64,000 nucleotides of DNA from Anniella stebbinsi (taxonomy: Eukaryota; Chordata; Lepidosauria; Squamata; Anniellidae). Location of the stretch: the NCBI GenBank assembly GCA_029215795.1, contig JARDYH010000004.1, positions 199,068,017 through 199,132,016 of the forward strand, read 5' to 3'. Positions 52,581 to 63,916 of this stretch are shown here, in pieces. Each line of letters starts with the position of its first letter. The first letter of the stretch is position 1. The notes under the pieces were generated by a model, which saw only the letters and a program-made list of their open reading frames with translations, was not told the origin of the DNA and ran no database searches. The position numbers were made by a program, and so were the translations under genes.

Positions 52581-52695
52581 TGAAGACCCCTGAACAACTG
52601 CCTACACTTTTAAAAAGAATGTAGAAACTCTCTCCCTTTCCTCAAGGAGAAAATTCTCCAAAATTCTCATTTTTCCCAGCCTTTTTGCCAGAGTT

Positions 52696-53849
52696 TTTGT
52701 TTTCCGCCCACTCACCCCATGAAATGCCAAAAATGGAACAACTGAAATTTTTGAGTCAGAACTAGCTAAAACTAGAGCAACTGAATGGCCAAACCTGAGC
52801 TACAATTGTATAGGCAGTTTATTAATTAAATACATGCCATTATTGAGAGGATCACTAACACTGCTGCACAATGTCAGAGACCTTTAAGTACTAGAAGAAA
52901 AGGAGCATTTCTTTGTATTGTTTGTGGAGATATTAGAGTTTGGCATTTTTTAAGAAAATTAAATACAGAGTGCATGTTATTTTTAATTTCTCATGCAGGA
53001 CGTTTCACCACAGTTCTGGAAAAGCCATTGTTAGTCATTAGTGTCCCCCCCCCCAAGTATGGGGAAACTTTCTACTTGAGAAATCAAAATAACATAATCT
53101 GACATTTTTATTTGTAATAATATCAGGACTTCTGAGATTACAAGGCCTTCAGACCATCCACACACCCACACATTACATCAAGGTCACTTGGAATTGTGTG
53201 TTGAGAGGACAAATGTTTAACGTGAATGGCACATCTCAATTTCTTGAGCTATATTCTGCCTAAATGCTCACTAGCAAATCAAGCAAAAGGCCTTTTCATG
53301 TAAAAGGTTATTTGTGACTTTGATTCTGGAATCATTATATAGGAGTCTGACTGAAAGATCTGTGGCATGCACATGCATAAATGCATAGAGCACTACTTAA
53401 AATTTACATCATTGGCAATCTCGAGGGAAAAAGCGGCCTGCAAACAAATCTACGTTTACAAAGCTACCAGTGAAGTTAATCAAGTTCTGTATCCTGATTA
53501 ACATTGGCAGACAAATGAAATTCCTAAGGTAGATGTTGTTGAAATCTTTTCCTCATCCAGGCTGTAACAGGAAGCAAACTGTTACATTTAGTTTTGAGTT
53601 CATCCACTTACAGAATTCATTGCAGATCTATATCTTGATTTTTATAATCACTGAGGCAGGAGATTAGATAAGGATTGAAGTGGACCCTTCTAGAGAGTAT
53701 CACTGTAGTCTACCAATGTGCAATCAAAAACCCTAAAGGGTACACCCTGATCTTCTTTGATCAGGGTGCAACAAGCTTATTTGCAATATGAACTTTGCTG
53801 ATGTAAAACAAGGAAGTGTCTAAAAAATTCATTTTGAACCACAGTCTCA
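52696..53849. other. no recognisable gene or repeat
   Basis: Unassigned A/T-rich sequence. Poly-C at about 53046-53054. Confidence 0.4.
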
Positions 53850-54035
53850 GGTCACTTGGGGGGCTGTTTTAGCAGATCAGATTACTTGACCAGTGGTTCT
53901 CCAGAATCTGTGGTAGAGATCTTTCCCATTATCTGCTAACTGATCCTTCTAACTGGGAATTCCAAGAATTGAAGCTTGAGCCTTCTGCATGCAAAGCATA
54001 TGAGCTATTACTAAGTACAGCTGTGGCCTCTCAAA
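53850..54035 (-). mobile_element. tRNA-derived SINE, diverged
   Basis: Minus-strand copy of the family at 32697-32890, with the block CCTTCTGCATGCAAAGCATA then TGAGCTATTACTAAG and GCTGTGGCC. The body has many changes, and the A and B boxes are degraded. Confidence 0.6.
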
Positions 54036-54718
54036 ATTCTACGCCCTATTTTTGGGTAGACAAATTAGGGGGACACTTTCAGTGGGTTTTTTTCCTCATG
54101 AAAGGGGCTTCCATTTTTCTGCCTTATTCTCAGGGCAGTTTATAATTTATTTTGAATGTGTGTTGATGGTGTTTTTGACTTCAAAGAATCCCTGTGAGGT
54201 GGCTCAACAGAGTTCACACTTACGGATGTGTGGAACCCCCTGAGAAGTTTCATTTTCATGACTGAAATTCTTCAGGTTTTCCTTAGATATCTTGGATATT
54301 GTTTACACAAAACAGGATCTTCAAATTGCTTCATTTCATTATGAGAATTCAGGTGACAACCTAGGAGTGTTAAGAACCTCAAATTTCCTCAGAGGAATAT
54401 CTAATTTTACTCTGGCTTTCTTTGTAGACAATAAAATAAAATAAAATAAAAAAGTGGAATCCCTAGTCTTGAAGTCACAAGTCATTTTTATTTACTATTT
54501 AAATTTACTATCTAAATTCTAAATACTAACACCAAGGCTGGAGAGCAGTAAATGAAACAATGTTTAGCTCTGTGCTATCATGCAATGACACTTGCATTGT
54601 TTCTGTTTGATATGGAACATATGGAGCAGCCAGTAATGGCAATATTATTTGTCCCCACTGACACAAGTTTGCCTTATTTCCGTTCAGTAAAGTTGTGGTT
54701 TGTTTAACACACAACTAT
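54036..54718. other. no recognisable gene; (AAAATA)n
   Basis: Unassigned except for a short AAAATA run at about 54429-54450. Confidence 0.4.
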
Positions 54719-54978
54719 GTGTGCAATACTATGCTTGTTTAGGCATGCACAGGAATGCTTGCAGTTGTAGGACTCACTGGGTGACTTTGGACCAGTCACT
54801 GACTCTCAGCCCAACCTACCTCACAGGGTTGTTGTTGTGAGGATACAATGGAGAAGAGGAGAGTTATGTACACTGCCTTAGGTTCCTTGGAGGAGAAAAT
54901 ACAGGATATAAATGAAATAAATAAGTAAATAAATAAATATTTTTTCCTGTCCAAACATGCATAGGATTGAACCTTAAG
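54719..54978. mobile_element. foldback MITE interrupted by a CORE-SINE
   Basis: Left TGTGCAATACTATGCTTGTTTAG and right CCAAACATGCATAGGATTGA are the inverted ends of the MITE at 15945-16036. Between them is a MIR-like SINE, plus strand, at 54775-54940. The SINE must have inserted after the MITE. Confidence 0.7.
54775..54940 (+). mobile_element. MIR-like CORE-SINE, 5'-truncated
   Basis: ACTGGGTGACTTTGGACCAG, then CTCACAGGGTTGTTGTTGTG, then CTGCCTTAGGTTCCTTGGAG, with an (AAAT)n tail. The tRNA-like head is missing. Confidence 0.75.
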
Positions 54979-56562
54979 TTGTCTTGGTCTTCCTTCCACT
55001 TTCTTTCTCAGTTACATATTTCTTATCTATTCACCTTTCAGGAAATGTAAAACAGATGCCTTCTTTTTAAAGAACAGCAGAAGCAACAACAACACCACCA
55101 CCATGAATGTAATATTTTGCCCAAAGTAATACCAAAAAGGAGCATATGTAATTTGTTACAGCCTATCATCCCAACCAGAGCAACATCAAAAATAAATACA
55201 AGGGTTAAAGCATTTCTGCCTGCAATAAGATATGACAACATGTTTCCCAACACTGTGCTATTCAGCAGTCTGAATAGCTGCTGCACACCCAGCATAGATG
55301 CCAGCAAAAGTTCCTAAGGCAGGATGAAGACGTTCTGTTTTAAGCTGCTTGTGTCAGACATCCTTTCACACACACCTGTTTCTGGGTCAAAACGACATTA
55401 TTCAAAAAATATTTCTGACGTGGTGTTGAGATATAAGTCCCCAGCATAAAGCAAAGGATTCAAAAAGAACATGGGGGAAAAAAACATTAATACGAGTAAC
55501 ATAATATGAGTTATAAACTCTTATAACTATATAGTTATAAATTGTATTTAGACAAACTCTACTGATCTGCTCATACATATCTTGATCACTCAATCCATAG
55601 CTCATCACATAAATTTCCTTTCTTTGCAAAAGCTCTTAAAAACCAACCAACCAACAAAAAACAAGAAGCTTGTTCTTTGCAAAAACGTTTCCTATTTTTT
55701 TAGCCTTGGAAATTGGGGTGGGGGATAATCACTGTGGTGGAACCCAAGAATATTTGGAAAGATAAATCAATATTCTCTCAGAAATACCTATTAATGATTC
55801 AGTGATCCAAAATGTGTAACTCTCAACTGGAGTGAATTTCATCACAATTTGAACTATATCCATAGCAAGAAATATTTTGCACACACAGTAGGATAGCATA
55901 TGTAGAGAATCCCTGACACAGGTAGGTATAGGAAACCCCTGCTCATGCAGAGCTCCATGTTCAAACTAGGGAGTATGTACACTTAAGCATCACTTACTGA
56001 TCTTGTTTGCCTAGAACAGAACTTACGTTTCACTCTCCAAGATATTGGCATTTTGATTCCTGGATTAACTAGCATTTAAACATATCTAACTAATGCATGA
56101 AATTGGAGACTGGCTATGATTTAACTATGGGCCAATGTGATATTTTACTTCTGTTGTTGGGCTTCATGAAAATATCAGGGGAAAGAATTATTACAGTGCA
56201 ATCCCTCAGTACAAGATGATGAACGAGTGGCTATGTTATTCACGGCAGGAAGTATAGAATATTAGAAACATTACTGATAGAACCACATTTTCTCTGTAGT
56301 TCAGAAGGAGCAAGGTATAAAGGGATGGATAAGGAAACTGTGTTTATAGTACTTTTTTGTCCACAATGTGGCAACAGGATATGGTTTGGATTTTCAGAAC
56401 TCTGTTGACCCATTTACTAAAGGTGTACTCACCTGGCCATCTGGGCACATGGTAGCCATTGAAAAGCCTTTCCCATATTGATTCTCACTTGCTTTACATA
56501 TGTCAAATGCATATGATGGACCTTTGGCTGTGCAAACATGGTTTAGACTCTAAGTTTTCGAT
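54979..56562. other. no recognisable gene or repeat
   Basis: Unassigned A/T-rich sequence. The 89-residue minus-strand frame 55038-55307 has no domain I recognise. Confidence 0.4.
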
Positions 56563-58009
56563 TAGGGATGTGCACGCCCAAAAATATCGTATTTTATCAT
56601 TATCGTAATTTCGGACCAAAAAAATTATCGTCTCCGATAATATCGTAGGTGAATCATATCGTCTTCACGATAATTATCAGAAATAAGATCAGTAATTTCC
56701 AGCCCCATTGTGCCCTACAGAGCTGGGTTTTTTTTAGAAAAAATGCCTATAACGTCTGTATTCTCAAAGTTACAGGCTTGAAACTTGGTCACAATGCTTA
56801 TGGGGTATGCCAAAGTATGTGCATGAACTTTGAGATCGATCCCTCCAACCCTCGATTTTATATGAATTTATTAAAGATCGTTTAAGTTCTGACAGGTCAA
56901 AAGTTGCAGGATCTTTCAAAAATTCATATAAAATACAGGGGTGGAGGGATTGATCTGAAATTGGCACATATGTGTAGCAACATGTGCTAGACATGTGTAT
57001 GAAATTTGAGATCGATCCCTCTAACCCTCAATTTTATATGAATTTATTAAAGATCGTGAAACTTTATTGAGAGCTGGTAGACCTGGCCACCGTGCTGTCA
57101 TTTTGTTGTCTGCTTTTTTTCCCCATAGGCTTTCAGAAGGAGCACAATCTTTTTAAAAAATCATTTAATTTTTTTTCACAAATGACCAGCCAGATCCCAT
57201 CTTCAATGTCCCACAAGTTTCAAGTTTTTATCTTTTAAAATGAAGAAGTTACAGTGGGGGGGGGGCTTTTGGGGGACCCCCTATAACTTTTTAATTTGAA
57301 AAGATAGAGACATGAAACATTTTGGAAATTGCAGACTGGATCTTGCTAGTCCTGGCTCCCCAAGTTTCATGTCATTAACATTTCAAATAAAAACGTTATG
57401 CAAGCGTTTTGCCCAATGCAAGCCTCTGGGGGGGGGGGGGGAAGCAGACAACAAGATGACAGCACGGAGGCCAGGTCAACCAGCTCTCAATGAAGTTGCA
57501 AGATCTTTAATAAATTCATATGAAATCGAGGGTTGGAGGGATCGATCTCAAATTTCACACACATGTCTAGCATATGTTGCTACACATATGTGCCAAATTA
57601 CAGATAAATCCCTCCAACCCTCAATTTTATATCAATTTATTAAAGACCGTTTCTGTTCTGACAGATCAGAATGACAGCTCACCACGTGTGTTCATTCAGA
57701 CCTGTCAGAACGGAAACGATCTTTAAAAAATTCATATAAAATCGAGCGTTGGAGGGATCGATCTCAACTTTCATACACATACTTAGGCATACCCCATAAG
57801 CATTGTGTCCAAGTTTCAAGCCTCTAACTTTGAAAATACAGAAGTTATAGGTTTATTTATATGGAAGTCCGATAATCCGATATAATTGGGCTGAAAATTA
57901 TCATCTCCGATGATTATCGAAGTTGTATCGTATCGTTATTGTTAATTGTATGCACGATAAAGAGCATATCGTATCATTATCAGACATTTTAACGATACGA
58001 TACACATCC
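56563..58009. mobile_element. 1.45-kb palindromic hAT-like element
   Basis: Begins TAGGGATGTGCACGCCC and ends GATACGATACACATCC, with TTATCG/CGATAA terminal words like 44277-44913. The arms fold around about 57245-57285. Matching inverse blocks include 'GAGAGCTGGTAGACCTGGCC' and its partner near 57470, and repeated 'GATCGATCCCTCCAACCCTC' segments in both orientations. The right terminus is eroded and the flanks (TTTTCGAT on the left) do not match, so no duplication can be claimed. Non-coding; frames such as 57312-57674 translate repeats. Confidence 0.8.
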
Positions 58010-58942
58010 TTCCTTTAGAGTACTACTTGTTTCTAGGCTGCTACTGACAGAGCTGAGAACCAAGATGGATAAGACTTTCCAACAAACTCCACATGATTAG
58101 ATTATTATGTAGGCAGGACATTGGTTAACACTGCATTCCATTTGTGATTTCCACACCCCACCCCACAGAAGACCAGTATAGAACAACTTTATTCACCATG
58201 ACGTGCCCAGTAGAAATGGTCATCAGAGTTCAGCAGATGTGTATAGATATTACTGAGTCCTAAGATCAAGCAGCATCACCTTACTGAAACTTCAGGCTGT
58301 AAGGTATCCTGAAAAATAGAAATAAAAACCCTAGCTGGCAATTTTGGATTAGGCAGAATATGCTCCTTTTGCAGGGATTGGTCAAACTGATAACCACATT
58401 CTTAACTGACAGTTTAAACTTTCAGTTGAAATGCATAACATTTGAAAAAAAAATCCTTTCCAAAGGCTAACCTAATTATTCAGTTACTGTCACCACCACA
58501 CACAAAAAGCCTGAACGTTCATTAGCATGCACTTCTAAAAAACATACTCTTAGAAGACCCAATTGTCTCATGTGATTCAAGGCGTGGGGAGGGAATCAGT
58601 TAAATATCTGTGTCAACAATTATTTCTGCTCACTCCGTGATGCTTTTTTATACTTATAATTAATTATTTAGGCACCAGTCTGTTCAAAGTATTTTTTTAT
58701 CTTTGATTTTTATGCCTTTACTCTTCGGCTGTCTCCCCCCCCCCCCCCTTTGTCACAGCATCAAAGTTCCTGCAACATATAATTTACAATCAACCTAACT
58801 AGGGATTTGGTGCTGGCGCTCGCATAGCAATTTCATTCTCCCAACACTGAGCTACCTTCAAATGCCATTCAGATACCCTGAAATTTATTTCAATGGCCCT
58901 CATTCAGACAAAACAGATCCTGCTGGACCTCCTTTTCAACCA
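58010..58942. other. no recognisable gene
   Basis: Unassigned. Poly-C tract at about 58735-58748. Confidence 0.4.
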
Positions 58943-59082
58943 GCTGGTACTGGGGGAGGGCTGTTGCACTCATGTCCTGCTTGTGGGTTTCCTGTTGACA
59001 GCTGGTCAGCCACTGTGTGAACAGAACGCTGGACTAGATGGACCTTGGTCTGATCCAGCATGGCTCTTCTTACGTTCTTATA
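58943..59082 (+). mobile_element. CR1-like LINE 3' end
   Basis: GTTGCACTCATGTCCTGCTT, then GGCTTTCCTGTT-type block, then 'GCTGGACTAGATGGACCTTG' and 'GTCTGATCCAGCATGGCTCT', ending TTCTTACGTTCTTATAG. This is the best-preserved tail of this family in the window. Confidence 0.85.
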
Positions 59083-59215
59083 GGATGGTTAAATCATCCA
59101 AGTATTCACGTATTTTAATGCAGTGGTTGGAGCTCCCCTTTTTATTTCTCTACTTTACCTCTACCTTTGTGTTCCTATCCCTTTGCTTTATTTACTTTTA
59201 TTGCAACATGGCCTA

Positions 59216-59570
59216 GGATGGAGAGCTCTCAGACACTGAGGTCTTCAGTGACAGTGACTCAGAGGAAGTGTCACAATGCCTCCAGTTCTTCTGAATTGGA
59301 GCCCTCTGCCCTGGATCCCATAACTTGTTCACATAGTCCATGAAAGGTACTCCTGCCCTCTGATTCTGAGAAATGGACTGACCTTTAGGAGCCAGATATA
59401 GCACTTGAGAGGGTAGAGCTTCCCAAAATACTCTCCTGAGCTAGATATAAAACCCTATCAATTACTCCAGGTCAGTGCTGGGGTAAATTGCCTGTATGTT
59501 AGCTGCAGGGATGCTCTCATGGTCCTGAACTCAAAGTCCCTGGCTGTCACCTGCAACAGTGGTCATGTTT
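59216..59570 (+). mobile_element. possible LTR fragment
   Basis: Resembles the LTR at 45503-45992 in order. An acidic-looking serine/aspartate-coding stretch ('GACAGTGACTCAGAGGAAG') is followed by a TATA-like GATATAAAA (59444-59452) and a downstream leader. Neither end is defined. Confidence 0.35.
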
Positions 59571-60176
59571 CTGAACTGTTCTATCCCAAGCCTTCTTTAC
59601 GTCTTGCCCCTTGCCTACACTGTACACTAGAGCAGACAATGGTCTTTCTAATGGACCAGAACACTGGCTACCATTACCCAATACAACTATCATCAGTTCT
59701 TTCAGGTAAGCATCAAAACAATAGTTGAAAGTCATAAGCATGACTTCATTTAAAAACATGGTGATTATAGGAAAACACAATCTATTATCAGATGGTTCGC
59801 TTACTTGATTGCAACAAAACAAACACTAATAATAATAAACAACAAACATGTTAATAATAAAATAATAATAACAACAACAATAAAAACAATCCTTTTAAAA
59901 GTCCCTCCTCCAATAAAGGCTGCATAAAAAAAATACTGAATAAATACCTATTTAATATTGGTGCTACCTTTGGGGATGATTGAATAAGAAGCTTCATATG
60001 TCATTGGTAAGGGAAGAGCTCTGCTTTTTCATAGTTCCTTAAGAAATCATGACCACTTTCATCCATTAATGCATGAAAGAACATAATTCAGTCCCTAAAT
60101 TACTCTGTTAGACTAGGAACTCAAATTCTGAATATACACAATTCACATTTGATCCCATGCAATAAGTTATGGAATG
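59571..60176. other. no recognisable gene; AAT-rich simple sequence
   Basis: An impure (AAT/AAC)n stretch lies at about 59826-59886. Otherwise unassigned. Confidence 0.45.
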
Positions 60177-60860
60177 TTTTTGCGAATGGAGAAGGAAGCA
60201 TGGAATAAAGACACGGTCAACGGAGTTATGGATAAAATTTGGGCCTCTTTATTTAACAATAAGGAATACTCACCCCTTCATGGATCTGCGTGTGAAAAGT
60301 GCAGGAATCTATATGGCCTTTTCCTCAGGCAACTAGCCTGGCATTATGGGCAAGCCACTCCTGTAAGTCAGGAGTTGGGTAAAGCCAGCCCCTTTCTTAT
60401 CCAACGCTTCATAGTGTGGGGACACCACCCCATGTCATCCCCACGCAAAGCCATAAAACTCTGAGTAGATGAGGCAGGATAATCTCCAAAGGCATACCAT
60501 ATCCTGACATGGGAGCCATAAAGCTCACATTGAGCAGGAACTCCAGACGTGCCAATCACCAATAGGTGCCAGAGTGGTCACCATCCCTACTCTGCTATAT
60601 CAAATTCCAGCACATTCCGCCAAACAAATTAACCTAATTATCCACCCTCATAATAACACCTCCAGTATGAAGTAGGCAAAAAACCTCACCCCATCATGGG
60701 AAGGAAAAAATCCTACTCAGCCCTCCCTACAAAGGGAGCAACTGGCTAAGTCCCATACTAGAAGAAGGGAGGGTGGGTGGGAACCGAAAATCCAGAGAGG
60801 CCAGATCACGGGTGGGCCTAGCCTTTATAGGCTCAGCATCATCCCTATGTCACCTGGCCC
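60177..60860 (-). mobile_element. DIRS- or LTR-like retroelement 3' region, copy 3
   Basis: Minus-strand counterpart of 7050-7760. It has the inverse TATA-like box (60822-60829), the inverse AATAAA (60248-60253), 'TATGAAGTAGGCAAAAAACC' and 'CCTACTCAGCCCTCC'. The minus-strand frame 60562-60368 contains VRIWYAFGDYPA, the counterpart of the RIWVAFGD run in copy 1, in the same place relative to the flanking blocks. The last bases on the minus strand are GCAAAAACA, a possible CA end. Confidence 0.6.
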
Positions 60861-61469
60861 ACGTGTGCTCTCACGTGGGTCCTTTATTCCCCCTCCTTCC
60901 CACCGCAAAGGCCAATCTCCCTCCCAAGCTGTGCTGGCTGAGTGGGGAATGGACATTCTGCCTTTTGATCCTAGTAAAGGGGGTCAAGTGAACAAACAAT
61001 GGAGTTTTATATTTCTGCTTTTATCAAGAGAAAACTATGTTTGAGATGATGATCGCTATTATGTTGAAGTCTCACCGAACTCATTGCATATGGAACAATA
61101 TATGTTGTAACACATTCATAAATGTCATGTACTTTGTAAATTGATGATGATAATGATTTTGTAGCTCAGCCAGTACACCTTATCAGTTTTATTAAAGTAT
61201 CTTAAGCCAAGTTTAGTTTTAGTCCAACAGACACATATTAATCATGTCCATTCACTGGTGGAAAGGGGGGGACTTCATGGGACAACTAAAAATGGCATAT
61301 GTGAAGCTGGGCTACTTGGTCCTCCCATGGTAATAGCAGGAGAAGATATATGAAAGAATCCCTTCACCACCAACACACACTTATTGGATTCCTTCCCAAT
61401 GGAAATCTGCCGGATTGGTTTCTCTGCTTATTTTAAGAAAGCAATACATATACATATACATATATTTTT
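60861..61469. other. no recognisable gene
   Basis: May include the upstream part of the retroelement up to about 60920. The rest is unassigned A/T-rich sequence. Confidence 0.4.
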
Positions 61470-61470
61470 A

Positions 61471-61510
<40 letters not shown>

Positions 61511-61612
61511 TATATCCTTTTTCCCAATACTGGGATTGGGTTAAGATTGCTGGGTTAAGAATGAATGCTGGATCCTGCTTTTTAATTGATGGCTTGGTTA
61601 TTGTTTTACTAT

Positions 61613-61654
<42 letters not shown>

Positions 61655-61660
61655 TATATA
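61470..61660. repeat. (ATT)n and (TA)n-(CA)n microsatellites
   Basis: An ATT run at 61470-61511 and a TA-CA compound run at 61619-61660. An A-run follows at about 61925-61937. Confidence 0.93.
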
Positions 61661-62113
61661 GTTTGTCTTTCTGGGGACCTGTAAGTCAAGAAGCAGGATA
61701 GCAACTGGGAAAAGTGCACAGCTTCTGTGGGGGCATTTTGTTCTTTGAAAACCGTGTCAGAGAGAAAGTGAGTGCAGTGAGCATCATGTGTATTTCCCAA
61801 TGCTTCTGTTCTTACTTCAGCAAGAGCTAACACCACTTTTTTTTGTATAGCAGAAAAGGAGCACTATATAATGTAATGGAAATAATTTTGGTTTGGTTGG
61901 TTGGTTTTTAAACAAGTTTTTTTTAAAAAAAAAAAAACAGCAGCACCAGCAGCAACAACAACATAAATATTTGTTCTTTTGCTTTCTAATTTGCTGTATA
62001 GACACTGTTTACCCATTGGAAGTTCAAATCCAATTATAGTCTGCATTCTGATATACACTTATGCAGGAGTAAGTCTAAGTGCCTAAAACCATATTCCAGA
62101 GTGCTAGAGTTAC

Positions 62114-62534
62114 TAGGGATGGGTGAACGTGTGATGTTCGAGATCTCCAGGATTTCCTGAACATTGTCTTGTTTTCTCATCTCTCATCTCTCATGCCCAA
62201 TTCCCTTTTCCATTTGTGCTAACTGCTCACTCTGCATGAACAGGAAACTTGCACAAAGCAAGCACCAATCAAATGGGAGGTTTGTGCAAGTTTCCCCAAA
62301 TTTCTGAAATCGTGCAACTTTTCCCCAGAGGCTAAAGTGGGGCTGATTCAGTTTATGGAGGAAATTTGTGTAAATTATTACATGTGCAAATCTCATTGGG
62401 AATCAGGAATGAAATGAAGATGAGCATGTATTTGACAATTTTGTAATGTGCTCTGCTTGCACTCACAGGCAGAGCTTTAAACAGGGCATGCTCACATGTT
62501 TTGTAAGCAAACGTGAAATTCTCATACATCCCTG
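62114..62534. mobile_element. possible A/T-rich non-autonomous hAT-like element
   Basis: Left TAGGGATGGGTGAACG and right CTCATACATCCCTG could be termini. The interior has paired words (GGAAACTTGCACAAAG / TTTGTGCAAGTTTCCCC) forming a local hairpin at 62235-62300. The flanks AGAGTTAC and CCTGAAAC do not match. Confidence 0.35.
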
Positions 62535-63492
62535 CCTGAAACACTGAATTCCAACAGAGGACCCTCCCTCCATTTCTTAGCTTCCCTCAGATGGAGGCAG
62601 AGGAAAAATAATGTTTGTATATATAAGCAGACCATACTGGAGGCATCTGACTTTAAAACAGTGGAAAAATTGTAATAGCAAAATAGAATTCTGCATAAGA
62701 TTCTCAAGGTGGATGTATCTGGGGGCAGCAGAGTAGTGTGGCAGGGTTGATGAAGGGGGGTGGACCAAGGAGGAGAGGATGGACAGGGTTGTGATGTGGA
62801 CCATATCTAACCCATCGGCTGCCTGCAGCTCCCAGCCCTGGTCTAAGTGAATTCAGCGGGACTAACTTCTGGGTAGACATATATAGGACTGAATTATAAG
62901 GGGAATCATTTTGAACAGAAATGCTCAGTGCCCTGGAAAAAATACTGTGGGTTACTGCTGCTACTGATGCAAAAAAAAAAAAAAAAAAGCCATTTTAGTA
63001 GAAAATAGAGGCAACCTCTAGCGAATAGTGTGTGATATACAAGGGGAGAAGTGTTTGGTTGATTCAAAGAATGATGTACGGTTATAAAACACCCTCTACA
63101 ATATTAAATCATAATGTTTGCCATTTTTACCATTGGTAATAAAAAAGTTCTCATTAGCTCACCACAAAAAGGCATGGGACTCCAGCATGTTCAGTTTTTC
63201 CTAATGTTTGTCCTTCGTGCCTTATAAATCACTGCCTGTTCCTAATATAACTAATGATAATATAACATAGGAACTGATTAAACAGAAGCCTTTGGCTTAT
63301 GAAGGTAAAGACACTTTAATTATTTGGGGGACTTTTTTGAGCTCTGCTGTACTTGGGAAAATGAACTTGTGTGCCTTACATCTTTCTCACTTAATTCAAA
63401 ATGAGTTCAGCTGTCATTAAAGATTTAAAAGTTCTTTCCCCCCCCCCCCATCTCCACTCCTATGGAAAACTAGATGAATGGGAAGTACTACA
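62535..63492. other. no recognisable gene
   Basis: Includes a foldback fragment (about 62840-62905), a poly-A run at about 62969-62988 and a poly-C run at about 63439-63449. Confidence 0.4.
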
Positions 63493-63735
63493 TAGGCTGA
63501 CCATATGAAAAGGAGGACAGGGCTCCTGTAACTTTAACAGATGTAGAGAAAAGGGAATTTCAGCCAGTGTCATTTGTATGCAATTAGTTCCTGGTGAAAA
63601 ATTCCCTCTTCATCACAACAGTTAAAGGTGCATGCACTATACTAGAGTGACAATATACAAAAGAAGGTAGGGCCCCTGCAACTTTAACTGTTGTGATGAA
63701 GAGGGAATTTCACCAGGACCTAATTGCATACAAAT
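63493..63735. mobile_element. hAT-type foldback MITE, copy 3, right end lost
   Basis: Starts TAGGCTGACCATATGAAAAG like copy 1 and follows it to 'CCAGGACCTAATTGCATACA', where the last ~85 bp of the right arm are missing. The break joins directly to a fragment of the tandem module of the giant palindromes. Confidence 0.85.
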
Positions 63736-63916
63736 TCATCACACATGTGAACCAAAGTGGTATGTCTAATGTGGAGAAATTTCAGAAACATAGCTTCAAG
63801 AGTGTAGTGGCAAGGTATTTTTGAAACAATGAGGAAAGAAATGCCTATAACTTTTTTTATTTTAAAAGTTAGAAGTTTGAAAGTTGCAATAAATGCAGTG
63901 TCTGCAGGGATGAAAC
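63736..63916. mobile_element. fragment of the A/T-rich tandem module
   Basis: 'GAGAAATTTCAGAAACATAG', then 'GTGGCAAGGTATTTTTGAAA', then 'GCCTATAACTTTTTTTATTT', matching 28640-28790 inside the giant palindrome. Its presence directly after a truncated MITE suggests a deletion or recombination joint. Confidence 0.75.

Larger units (their letters stand above)
50885..52695. mobile_element. foldback element split by an R4-type LINE
   Basis: Outer arms 50905-51000 and 52581-52690 are inverted repeats that include a 31-bp perfect match (GAGAATTTTGGAGAATTTTC..., exact inverse at 52639-52669) and the 'GTGTAGCCAGTTGTTGAGGG' block. Inner arms 51015-51085 and 51322-51397 (GGAGCCCAGGAATTCTTCCT and inverse) are contiguous with the outer arm on the left. 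On the right they are separated from it by about 1.18 kb of LINE. The centre is the 228-bp inverted-ended unit 51088-51315. The original element was thus about 630 bp. Confidence 0.78.

Noticed and set aside
50885..52695. Twin-priming inversion of a single R4 insertion
   Set aside because: Twin priming rearranges one copy without duplicating sequence, but here the A arms and B arms are both present twice as inverted repeats, so a foldback element with a later LINE insertion fits better.
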